Shown here: in pieces, positions 25,950 through 33,452 of the stretch
Position numbering within the stretch: position 1 is the first letter of the stretch
Layout of the letters: each line of letters starts with the position of its first letter
From: Thiogranum sp.
Lineage (GTDB): Bacteria; Pseudomonadota; Gammaproteobacteria; DSM-19610
Assembly: GCA_030148915.1 (NCBI GenBank)
Contig: JASBSN010000123.1
Coordinates: forward strand, 1-64,000
Direction: 5' to 3'
DNA: 64,000 nt
Program-made: the position numbers and the translations under genes
The notes under the pieces: generated by a model
The model's database searches: none
What the model saw: the letters and a program-made list of their open reading frames with translations, nothing else
What the model was told of the DNA's origin: nothing

Positions 25950-26683
25950 AATGCCTGGTGGTAGACGACGAACCGCTGGCGCGTGAGCGTCTGGTGCGCA
26001 TTGTGCACAGCTGCGAAGGCTGGCGGGTCTGCGGCGAAGCGGCCAACGGGGAACAGGGCTTGCATCAGGTTGAGCGACTGCAACCCGATGTGGTGTTGCT
26101 GGATATTCGCATGCCGGGCATGGACGGGCTGGAAATGGCGCGTCACATGCTCAACCTGGATGCCGCTCCGGCGGTGATTTTTACCACCGCGTTTGGCGAT
26201 CATGCGCTGGCCGCCTTCGATACCCAGGCGGTCGACTACCTGCTCAAGCCGGTGCATCCCGAACGCCTGCAACAGGCGCTGCAAAAAGCGCGTCGCCTGA
26301 GTGGCGTACAGTTACAGCAACTCCAGGCGGCGAACAGTGAGCGTGCCCGCACGCACTTGTGCGCGCGTGTGCGCGGAAACCTTGAGTTGATTCCGATCGC
26401 TGAGGTGGCCTATCTGCAGGCGGACAACAAGTATGTCACGGTCTGCTGCGGCGCCAGGCATATCCTCATTGAGGAATCACTGAAATCGCTGGAGCAGGAA
26501 TTCGCCGACAGTTTTATCCGCGTTCACCGCAACGCATTGGTGGCGGTGAAGGCTATTCGCGGCCTGGACAGGGATGGGCAGGGGCACCACCGTGTGGTGC
26601 TCGAAGGCGTCGATGAGCGTCTTGAGGTCAGCCGGCGCATGCTCGCGCAGGTGCGCCGGCGTATCAAAGTCGGCGCGACCTGA
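25946..26683 (+). CDS. algR: LytTR response regulator (AlgR-like)
   Basis: AlgR-type regulators bind DNA through a LytTR domain. The receiver (residues 1-120) has the acidic pocket VVDDEPLARER, the phospho-accepting Asp in VVLLDIRMPGMDG, the Thr in TTAFG and the Lys in YLLKPVHP. The LytTR domain (about 140-240) shows IAEVAYLQADNKYVTV and FIRVHRNALVAVKAI. In Pseudomonas, AlgR controls alginate and type IV pili; targets here are unknown. A short hairpin covers its stop codon. Confidence 0.93.
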   Translation: MKCLVVDDEPLARERLVRIVHSCEGWRVCGEAANGEQGLHQVERLQPDVVLLDIRMPGMDGLEMARHMLNLDAAPAVIFTTAFGDHALAAFDTQAVDYLLKPVHPERLQQALQKARRLSGVQLQQLQAANSERARTHLCARVRGNLELIPIAEVAYLQADNKYVTVCCGARHILIEESLKSLEQEFADSFIRVHRNALVAVKAIRGLDRDGQGHHRVVLEGVDERLEVSRRMLAQVRRRIKVGAT

Positions 26684-26692
26684 GGGTCGCGC
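26673..26692. terminator. Hairpin at the algR stop
   Basis: GCGCGACC-TGAG-GGTCGCGC is a perfect 8-bp inverted repeat overlapping the algR stop. No clear T-run follows on either strand, so termination is possible but weakly supported. It lies just outside the convergent thioredoxin-fold gene. Confidence 0.35.
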
Positions 26693-26729
26693 ACAGCGCG
26701 ATTTTGGGTTTGGCAAGCCGTTATGCGGC

Positions 26730-27233
26730 TCAGTCGCTGCAGCGCTTCTGTTGACGTAATTTATCGCGTGAGGCCTCCAGCGCCAGGTCGAGATAGCCCC
26801 CGTACATCTCCAGCGTGGTGACGCCCACCATGCGCTCGGTAAGCTCCCTCCCGCCGGCATCGACAAACAGCAGCGTCGGCGTCACCCGTACCCGATAGCG
26901 CTGTGCCAGCTGCGCTGCAGTCAAGTGGTTGTTGCCGTCAAAATCCTTCAACGGCGTCGAACTGTCGAGTAACAACTTGCGCATCAGCACCCGGGCGTCG
27001 TAGTCGCGGTTCAGTAGGGTTGGATTCAGCACTTCGCGTTCCAACAGGTGGCAATAACTGCAATCGGTGTCGGAAAACTCCAACAGCAGGGGCTTGCAGC
27101 CGTCCTCGGCTCGGGAGCCATCCGTGTGCAGGTTCTGCGCCAACGGTACCGCCAGGCCGCGTCCGGCCAAGGCTGTCAAAAGCGCCCCCAGTACCGCGCT
27201 CAGGGCTGTCGACTTGCGTCGTTTATGCTTCAC
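26730..27233 (-). CDS. Exported thioredoxin-fold protein (SoxW/DsbA-like)
   Basis: The 167-residue protein has an N-terminal signal sequence ([20 protein letters not shown]). The thioredoxin-like domain shows [21 protein letters not shown] with a CSYC active site and cis-Pro in [15 protein letters not shown]. This places it in the thioredoxin_2/SoxW-like group, probably periplasmic, as a thiol reductase or folding factor. The start is GTG 27233 with GGGGAG upstream. It is inserted between algR and hemC on the opposite strand. The specific partner is unknown. Confidence 0.88.
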   Translation of the reverse strand: MKHKRRKSTALSAVLGALLTALAGRGLAVPLAQNLHTDGSRAEDGCKPLLLEFSDTDCSYCHLLEREVLNPTLLNRDYDARVLMRKLLLDSSTPLKDFDGNNHLTAAQLAQRYRVRVTPTLLFVDAGGRELTERMVGVTTLEMYGGYLDLALEASRDKLRQQKRCSD

Positions 27234-27278
27234 TCGCTATGCTCCCCGCTGTTTAAACGCCGGACTGCAAAAACCCCC

Positions 27279-28217
27279 ATGAGCCGATCCAGCCTACGTA
27301 TTGCCACCCGCAAGAGCCCCTTGGCGCTGTGGCAGGCCCGATATGTGCGTGAGGCGCTGCTGGCACGCCACCCCGACCTGGAGGTCGAACTCCTTACTAT
27401 GACCACCCAGGGCGACAAAATACTCGATACCCCGCTGGCCAAGGTCGGCGGCAAGGGTTTGTTCGTCAAAGAACTGGAAATGGGCATGCTCGAAGGACGC
27501 GCCGACCTTGCCGTGCATTCCATGAAAGATGTTCCGGTTGATTTTCCTCCAGGGCTTGGCTTGGCCGCGATTCTGCCTCGCGAGGATCCACGGGATGCAT
27601 TGATTTCCAATAATTTTACCAGTATCGACCAACTTCCCCAGGGTGCCCGTGTGGGTACCTCGAGTCTGCGCCGCCAGTGCCAGCTGCGCGCCCGCCGGCC
27701 GGATTTGCGGGTGCTGGACCTGCGCGGCAACGTCAACACCCGCTTGCAGAAGCTCGATGACGGCGACTATGAGGCCATCCTCCTGGCGGCGGCGGGTGTG
27801 CGCCGCATGGGCTGGGAATCGCGACTGACCGAGTTGCTGGCGCCGGAACAGTTTGTGCCTGCCATCGGCCAGGGTGCGATCGGTATCGAGATTCGCCTCG
27901 ACGACACCGCCACGCGGGAACGGGTGGCGCCGCTTAATGATGCCGATACAGCCACGCGTGTTGCAGCAGAACGCGCGCTGAACGAGGCCCTGCAGGGGGG
28001 GTGCCAGGTACCGATCGCCGGCTACGCGGAACTGGGTCATGGCGTCATTGTGTTGCGGGCGCTGGTGGGGCGCCCGGACGGCAGCGAGCTGGTGCAGGGC
28101 GTTATCAGCGGAAAACCAGAAGATGCGATCGAACTCGGTCAGGTGCTGGCGGACGATCTGTTGTCACGCGGCGCTGGTGAAATTCTCGCCGCAGTTTACG
28201 GGGACGAGCCGGGATGA
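27279..28217 (+). CDS. hemC: Hydroxymethylbilane synthase (porphobilinogen deaminase)
   Basis: HemC polymerises four porphobilinogen units into hydroxymethylbilane. Landmarks are [64 protein letters not shown] and the dipyrromethane-cofactor Cys in [16 protein letters not shown] use ATG 27279; the ORF track runs further upstream without support. The stop overlaps the hemD ATG by four bases. Length 312 aa is standard. Confidence 0.98.
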   Translation: MSRSSLRIATRKSPLALWQARYVREALLARHPDLEVELLTMTTQGDKILDTPLAKVGGKGLFVKELEMGMLEGRADLAVHSMKDVPVDFPPGLGLAAILPREDPRDALISNNFTSIDQLPQGARVGTSSLRRQCQLRARRPDLRVLDLRGNVNTRLQKLDDGDYEAILLAAAGVRRMGWESRLTELLAPEQFVPAIGQGAIGIEIRLDDTATRERVAPLNDADTATRVAAERALNEALQGGCQVPIAGYAELGHGVIVLRALVGRPDGSELVQGVISGKPEDAIELGQVLADDLLSRGAGEILAAVYGDEPG

Positions 28218-28999
28218 ACGCAGCCGGGTCGCTGGCCGGGCTGGGCGTACTGGTAACCCGCCCGGTTCATCAGGCCCAGGGGTTGTGCCGGCTGATCGAG
28301 CAGCAGGGCGCACGGGCTTTCCCCTTCCCGGTGCTGGAAATTCTGCCACCGAGTGAGCCGGCAGCGCTGCAGGCGGCGGCACAGCGGCTGGAAGACTACA
28401 ATTGGGCGATTTTCATCAGCGCCAATGCCATAGAGCAGGCGTTGCCGGTGATTCTCGCCGCCCGCGACTGGCCGGGCAGTACCCAGATTGCGGTTATCGG
28501 GCAGAGTTCCGCGCAGGCCCTGGAGCGCCACGGATTGCAGGCCGATCTGTGCCCGAGCCACCAATTCGACAGCGAGGGGTTGCTGGCCCTGCCGCGCCTG
28601 CAACAGGTCGGCGGTTCGCGCATTGTCATCTTCCGCGGCAACGGCGGTCGTGGCAAGTTGGCGCAAACCCTGCGTGAACGAGGTGCGCAGGTTGACTATG
28701 TAGAAGCTTACCGGCGCGCCAGGCCAGAGGCCGACTTCACCCCGATCCTGGCTCCCTGGCGCGCCGGCGCAATCGATATCGCCGTAGTCAACAGCGCTGA
28801 AAGCCTGCATAACCTGGTCGCGATGGTGGGGAGGCAAGGTGGCGCATTATTGCGCCGCACCCCCTTGTTGGTGGTCAGTGAGCGCCTGGTGGCGCAGGCG
28901 CAGACGCTGGGGTTCGAGCGCCCGCCGGTAGTCGCCGCCAGCGCCACGGACGCGGCGGTGCTCGAAGCGCTGCTGGCGTGGCAAAAGGCGCGCCATTAG
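28214..28999 (+). CDS. hemD: Uroporphyrinogen-III synthase
   Basis: HemD closes and inverts the D ring of hydroxymethylbilane. This family is poorly conserved; recognisable parts are [22 protein letters not shown] at the N-terminus, [41 protein letters not shown] with VDYVEAYRR, and [11 protein letters not shown]. Length 261 aa is normal. It is coupled to hemC and followed 53 bases later by hemX. Confidence 0.94.
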   Translation: MNAAGSLAGLGVLVTRPVHQAQGLCRLIEQQGARAFPFPVLEILPPSEPAALQAAAQRLEDYNWAIFISANAIEQALPVILAARDWPGSTQIAVIGQSSAQALERHGLQADLCPSHQFDSEGLLALPRLQQVGGSRIVIFRGNGGRGKLAQTLRERGAQVDYVEAYRRARPEADFTPILAPWRAGAIDIAVVNSAESLHNLVAMVGRQGGALLRRTPLLVVSERLVAQAQTLGFERPPVVAASATDAAVLEALLAWQKARH

Positions 29000-29052
29000 C
29001 TCACCGTCGCGCAGGGCAGGCGTTGAGCATAAAAATCGGCTAGCATGTGCAC

Positions 29053-30246
29053 ATGACTGAACCTAATTCCCCTACTGTGACTGACGAAATGGCGCCTGCC
29101 CCCGCGCCGGACCAGCCGACAGCAGCACCGCAAAGGCGCTCGCGCTCCGCGGCTATCGCCCTGATGATTGCGCTGCTGGCTCTGTTGCTGGCCGTAGGGC
29201 TCGGCGTCGCCACCTACTTTATCTGGTATCAGGTGCAGCAGCAGGGCGACGAGCAGGCCGGTATCGAGACCGGGCTGAGCGATCGTCTTCAGCCGCTGCG
29301 GACCTCCACGGATGCGCTCGGCAAACAGCTGCAACAGAAAGCCAGTGCCCTGGAGCATCGCATCGACGGTTTCGACCAAGAGCAGCGGGCCCTCGCGCAG
29401 CGCCTGAGCGTACTCTCGGCGGTGATCGGTCGCAGCGAAACCGGCTGGTCGCTGGCGGAAGTCGAGTATCTGTTGCGTGTTGCCAATCAGCGCCTGCAGT
29501 TGCAGCATGACCCGCGGACTGCGTTACAGGCGTTGCGTGCGGCCGATGAGCGCCTGCGCGACCTCACCGACCCCCATTACCAGGGTGTACGTGAACAGAT
29601 CGCCAACGACATCAATGCCATCAACGCGGTGCCGGCGGTCGACGTGGACGGGCTTGCCGCCACGCTGAGCGCGGCGATAAAGCAAGTCGAGCAGCTGCCG
29701 TTGGTAGGGAGCCACTATCGCCCGGCAAGCAAGAGCGACGGCGAGACAGGCGACAGCGTTAAGCCGGCCGGCCGAATCGCCGAGCTGGGCAAGGTGGTGT
29801 GGGCGTCGTTGTCGAAACTGTTCCGCTTACGCGAGCACGATCAACCGGTCCGGCCTATGTTAGCGCCGGAGCGGGAGTACTTCCTGCGCGAAAATCTGCA
29901 GTTGCAGCTGGCTGCGGCGCGCCTGGCCTTGTTGCGCGAAGACCGTGCCCAGTACCGCTTGGCGCTGCAAACCGCGCAGGACTGGTTGAAACAGTATTTT
30001 GACCCGCAGGCGCCGGGGGTGCAGCAACAGATCGATCGGCTGCAGGAAATTGCCGCAGTGGATATCTCGCCGTCGTTGCCGGACGTCTCCGCCTCGCTGC
30101 GCCTATTGCGCCAGCAGATGCAACTCAGCGCGCAAGCCCCAGTGCTGCCGGTAGTGCCTGACGAGCCCGCGCAGGATTCACAGGATTCACAGGATTCACA
30201 GGAGCCGTCGGGCAATAAGGCCGGAGACGGAGAACCAGCGCTGTGA
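29053..30246 (+). CDS. hemX: HemX-like membrane protein of the hem operon
   Basis: HemX proteins are often labelled uroporphyrinogen-III C-methyltransferase but lack that domain; their role is unclear and may be scaffolding of haem synthesis. The 397-residue protein has a short cytoplasmic N-terminus, one membrane helix (ALMIALLALLLAVGLGVATYFIWY), then a coiled-coil-rich domain (LLRVANQRLQLQHDPRTALQAL is the conserved HemX block). The C-terminal tail carries a QDS triplet repeat and is Pro/Gln/Asp-rich. I use ATG 29053; GTG 29047 is adjacent. The stop overlaps the hemY start. Confidence 0.92.
   Translation: MTEPNSPTVTDEMAPAPAPDQPTAAPQRRSRSAAIALMIALLALLLAVGLGVATYFIWYQVQQQGDEQAGIETGLSDRLQPLRTSTDALGKQLQQKASALEHRIDGFDQEQRALAQRLSVLSAVIGRSETGWSLAEVEYLLRVANQRLQLQHDPRTALQALRAADERLRDLTDPHYQGVREQIANDINAINAVPAVDVDGLAATLSAAIKQVEQLPLVGSHYRPASKSDGETGDSVKPAGRIAELGKVVWASLSKLFRLREHDQPVRPMLAPEREYFLRENLQLQLAAARLALLREDRAQYRLALQTAQDWLKQYFDPQAPGVQQQIDRLQEIAAVDISPSLPDVSASLRLLRQQMQLSAQAPVLPVVPDEPAQDSQDSQDSQEPSGNKAGDGEPAL
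30172..30198 (+). repeat. Tandem 9-base repeat in hemX
   Basis: CAGGATTCA occurs three times head to tail in frame, giving QDSQDSQDS, followed by a partial copy CAGGAGCCG (QEP). It lies in the low-complexity tail. Slippage could change copy number without a frameshift. Confidence 0.95.
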
Positions 30247-31493
30247 AATGGTTGCTGATCGCGCTGCTGGCTCTGGTCGGCTCGGTGGCCGTGGCGATAG
30301 TGGCGCTGCCGGATCCCGGCTACGTGCTGCTCGCCTACGGTAACTACAGTGTGGAAACCTCGCTGCTGGTGTTGGCGGCGGTGCTGGTGCTCATGTACGT
30401 GGGGGTGCGGCTTCTGGCGGGTTTGTGGCGCGTGCCCGCACAGCTGGACAATTGGAGTCAGCGGCGCCGTGATCGGCGCCTGCAGCGCTGGTACGACGAC
30501 GCTGTCCGCGCGTTGGCGGAAGGGCGGGCGGAGCGGGCCGAGCGCTGGCTGTCCAGGTTACTGAAATCACAGTCTGCAGCGCCGTTGCAGGCCTATCTGG
30601 CCGCCGCGCAGGCTGCCAGTCAGCGTGGTGACGGCCGCACTCGTGACCGTTACCTGCAACTGGCGCTGCAGCGCCAGCCTGAATCCGAAGCCACTATCCT
30701 GATCCAGCAGGCGGAGCTGCAGTTGTCTGCGGCGCAAACCGACCAGGCGCAGACCACGCTTGCCCGGGCGCACAAGCTGTTACCGCAGAACGCGCGCGTA
30801 TTGCGACTGCAGATGCAGCTATACCTGCAGCAGCGCGACTGGGCGCGGCTGCGGGACCTGTTGCCGGAGCTGCGCCGCAGCCGGGTACTGGCGCAGGCCG
30901 ATTGGCAGAAACTGGCGATACAGGTGTACCGGGAACAATTGCTGGGGCTTTCCTCAGCCGCCGACCTGGCAGATCTGAGCAGCAGCTGGAAGCAGCTGCC
31001 CTCCCCGGTGCAGGAGGATCAGGGCCTGCTGGCGGTGTATATCGAACAACTGTTACGCCTGGGCGCGCACCAGCAAGCCGGCAAATTGGTACGCCAGCAA
31101 CTACGCCGGTTCTGGGACCCGCGACTGGTGTATCTGTTCGGGGATATCCGTGAAACCGATGTGGTGGCACAACTCTCGCAAGCCGAGCGCTGGTTGGAAA
31201 AACACCCCGGTGACGCGGTGCTGCTGTTGTCGCTGGGCAAAATAAGTTTGCGCAACCGCCTGTGGGGTAAGGCACGCAGCTATCTGGAGGACAGTATCAG
31301 CCGGCAGCCGATGGCCGAGACCTATCAGTTCCTGGCCACCTTACTGGAGCAGTTGGACGAGGCGGAGGCGGCCGCCGAGTGTTATCGCAAGGGCTTGGCT
31401 CTGAACGTACTGCCGCAGGCAACGGGATCGCTAGCGAGTCTTGACAGCAGCGCTGATGACAGCGCTACCCTGCCGGTCAGCCGTTCCGCTTGA
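30243..31493 (+). CDS. hemY: HemY protein (haem operon TPR membrane protein)
   Basis: This is the gammaproteobacterial HemY, not the Bacillus oxidase. Two N-terminal membrane helices (LLIALLALVGSVAVAIVALPD and LLVLAAVLVLMYVGVRLLAGLW) flank the family signature YVLLAYGNYSVETSL. The rest is a TPR-like helical domain (AERWLSRLLKSQ, YLAAAQAASQRGD, AETYQFLATLLEQLDEAEAAAECY). It is thought to assist protoporphyrin synthesis, with mechanism unknown. Its 3' end overlaps the convergent flavoreductase by 17 bases. Length 416 aa is normal. Confidence 0.93.
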   Translation: MKWLLIALLALVGSVAVAIVALPDPGYVLLAYGNYSVETSLLVLAAVLVLMYVGVRLLAGLWRVPAQLDNWSQRRRDRRLQRWYDDAVRALAEGRAERAERWLSRLLKSQSAAPLQAYLAAAQAASQRGDGRTRDRYLQLALQRQPESEATILIQQAELQLSAAQTDQAQTTLARAHKLLPQNARVLRLQMQLYLQQRDWARLRDLLPELRRSRVLAQADWQKLAIQVYREQLLGLSSAADLADLSSSWKQLPSPVQEDQGLLAVYIEQLLRLGAHQQAGKLVRQQLRRFWDPRLVYLFGDIRETDVVAQLSQAERWLEKHPGDAVLLLSLGKISLRNRLWGKARSYLEDSISRQPMAETYQFLATLLEQLDEAEAAAECYRKGLALNVLPQATGSLASLDSSADDSATLPVSRSA

Positions 31494-32517
31494 TCTTGTC
31501 CAGTACGTCCTGAGCAAATTCAAACGCGTCCGAGTACAGATGGCCGAGTTGCGCCCCGTGGGCGACAAATTGCGGTGTAGCGGTTTCGATCATGGCGGGC
31601 GGTCCGCTCATGTAAATGTCGAATCCGTCCAGGGAGGGGTAATCTTTGGCCACCGCGTCGCTCACCAGACCGGTAGCGCCCTGCCAGGCGGGTACGCTGT
31701 GCGCGGGTTCTGAGAGTACCGGCGTGTAACGAAACCGCGGATGCTGTTGCGACCAGGCGCGCGCAAGCGCATCCATGTAGAGATCTTGCTGGGCGCGCAC
31801 GCCCCAGAACAGATGGATGGGTTGATCGAAGCCGGTGTGGAATGCGTGTTCCAACATGCCTTTGAGTGGTGCGAAACCGGTGCCTCCGGCCATCATGATC
31901 ACTGGGCGCCGAGACTCGTCGCGCAGGTAAAAGCTGCCGAGCGGCCCCTCTACGCGCAGCATCGCCCGGTCTTTCATTTCTTCGAACACATGGCCGGTGA
32001 ACGAACCTCCAGGGACGTGGCGGATATGCAGTTCGAGAAACTCGTCCAGATGCGGCGCGTTGGCGATGGAAAACGCCCGGCGGCGGCCGTCCTTGAGAAG
32101 AAACTCGAGGTATTGGCCGGCGAGAAACTGCATGCGCTCGGTCTCCGGCAGTTTCAGCATCACCTGCATGACGTCGTGTGACAGACGCCGCAGATGTTCG
32201 GCGCGGCAGGGCAGTATTTTAATGCTGATATCCGGGTTGGTCTGTACTTCACGCACGGCGATGACCAGATCACTGGCGGCGTGGGCGCGGCAAAGAACCA
32301 CCGGCTTACTGGCGCTGGACTCTTCCAGCGCCGGCGGCGCACCCTGCGGATAATGGATATCGCCGGACACCAGCGTGGCGATACACGAGCCGCAGGCGCC
32401 GTTGCGACACCCATAGGGCAGGCCAATGCCTTGCTGCAACGCGGCATCCAGAATCGATTGGCCCTCGCTGACGCGGAATTGATGGCCGCTGGATGCTATG
32501 CTGACCTGGAAGCTCAT
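31477..32517 (-). CDS. NAD(P)H-flavin reductase with 2Fe-2S ferredoxin domain
   Basis: The 346-residue protein joins a plant-type 2Fe-2S domain (CRNGACGSCIATLVSG plus a later Cys in VVLCRAH) to an FAD domain (RRAFSIANAP) and an NAD domain (MMAGGTGFAPLKGMLEHAF, IYMSGPPAMI). Family names include CDP-6-deoxy-3,4-glucoseen reductase (AscD) and phenol/methane monooxygenase reductase. No dideoxysugar genes are nearby, so the AscD name would mislead. Closely related genes often sit near ubiD in gammaproteobacteria; supplying electrons to a flavin or hydroxylase is a reasonable inference. Confidence 0.88.
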   Translation of the reverse strand: MSFQVSIASSGHQFRVSEGQSILDAALQQGIGLPYGCRNGACGSCIATLVSGDIHYPQGAPPALEESSASKPVVLCRAHAASDLVIAVREVQTNPDISIKILPCRAEHLRRLSHDVMQVMLKLPETERMQFLAGQYLEFLLKDGRRRAFSIANAPHLDEFLELHIRHVPGGSFTGHVFEEMKDRAMLRVEGPLGSFYLRDESRRPVIMMAGGTGFAPLKGMLEHAFHTGFDQPIHLFWGVRAQQDLYMDALARAWSQQHPRFRYTPVLSEPAHSVPAWQGATGLVSDAVAKDYPSLDGFDIYMSGPPAMIETATPQFVAHGAQLGHLYSDAFEFAQDVLDKIKRNG

Positions 32518-32576
32518 GAAGGTTTCCGATGGCGAAAGTTTCGCATTTTCCTTGATTTGGGCGATCGGGTAAACGT

Positions 32577-33449
32577 ATGAATCCTGTGTTAATCATTGGC
32601 TGCGGTGATATCGGCGTGCGCGTCGCCAGCCGTTTGGCGCCCACCGCCGTAACGGGTGTGGTTAAGAGCGCGCCCAGCGCGGAGCGATTGCGCGCCCTCG
32701 GGATCGAGGTGGTCCAGAGGGATCTGGATGCATCATCGACGGCCCTTGAGCTGCCGGTACAGGGCCGTCAAGTGTATTATTTCGCACCCCCGCCGCCGCA
32801 CGGTGAACTCGATACCCGGGTCGCCCGGGTCTGCGCCGCGTGGCTGGGCGACGAGCTGCCGGCTAGGGTCGTCTACATCAGTACCAGCGCCGTATATGGA
32901 GATTGTGCCGGCGCCTGGATTGACGAAACCGCGCCGTTGCGACCGGGCACTGCCCGCGGGCGACGGCGTCTGGATGCAGAATCACGGTGGTTGCGCTGGA
33001 GCCGGCAAACCGGCGTCGCCGTGGTGTTATTACGCGTACCCGGTATTTATGCCTGTGACCGGCTGCCGGCCAAACGTCTGCGCGCCGGTCTGCCGGTGCT
33101 CGCCGCGACCGAGTCGCCTTTCACCAACCGTATTCACGCCGAGGATCTGGCCCAGGCGTGCATTCTCGCCATGCAACGCGGCGCCGCGGGTGTCGCTTAT
33201 AACGTTTCCGACGGTCAGCCCACGACGATGACAGATTATTTCAACCGTGTTGCCGAGCGACTGCATCTGCCGCGCCCCCCGGTGCTCGACCGTGAGGCGG
33301 CACGAGAGGCGCTCAGCGCATCCATGTGGTCTTTTCTCAGCGAGTCAAAACGCCTCGACAACCGGCGCATGCTGGAGCAACTCGGCATCCACTTGCAGTA
33401 CCCGCACCTGGCCGCGGGCCTGGCGGCCTGCGAGGGCGATGATCCCTGA
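32577..33449 (+). CDS. NAD(P)-binding SDR/epimerase-like protein (YeeZ-like)
   Basis: An N-terminal Rossmann fold is clear from LIIGCGDIGVRVASRL. VVYISTSAVYGDCAG matches the epimerase-like SDR core, with FTNRIHAEDLAQACILAM and YNVSDGQPTTMTDYF in the C-terminal half. The classic YxxxK pair is not evident: Tyr in SAVYGD is followed by a region without the Lys at the usual spacing, so catalysis is uncertain. It resembles E. coli YeeZ-type proteins of unknown substrate. Divergent from the flavoreductase (59-base gap) and convergent with the next gene. Confidence 0.85.
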   Translation: MNPVLIIGCGDIGVRVASRLAPTAVTGVVKSAPSAERLRALGIEVVQRDLDASSTALELPVQGRQVYYFAPPPPHGELDTRVARVCAAWLGDELPARVVYISTSAVYGDCAGAWIDETAPLRPGTARGRRRLDAESRWLRWSRQTGVAVVLLRVPGIYACDRLPAKRLRAGLPVLAATESPFTNRIHAEDLAQACILAMQRGAAGVAYNVSDGQPTTMTDYFNRVAERLHLPRPPVLDREAAREALSASMWSFLSESKRLDNRRMLEQLGIHLQYPHLAAGLAACEGDDP

Positions 33450-33452
33450 CGC

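Noticed and set aside
31477-32517. Naming the flavoreductase AscD (dideoxysugar synthesis)
   Set aside because: No other dideoxysugar genes are present; the name comes from general similarity only.
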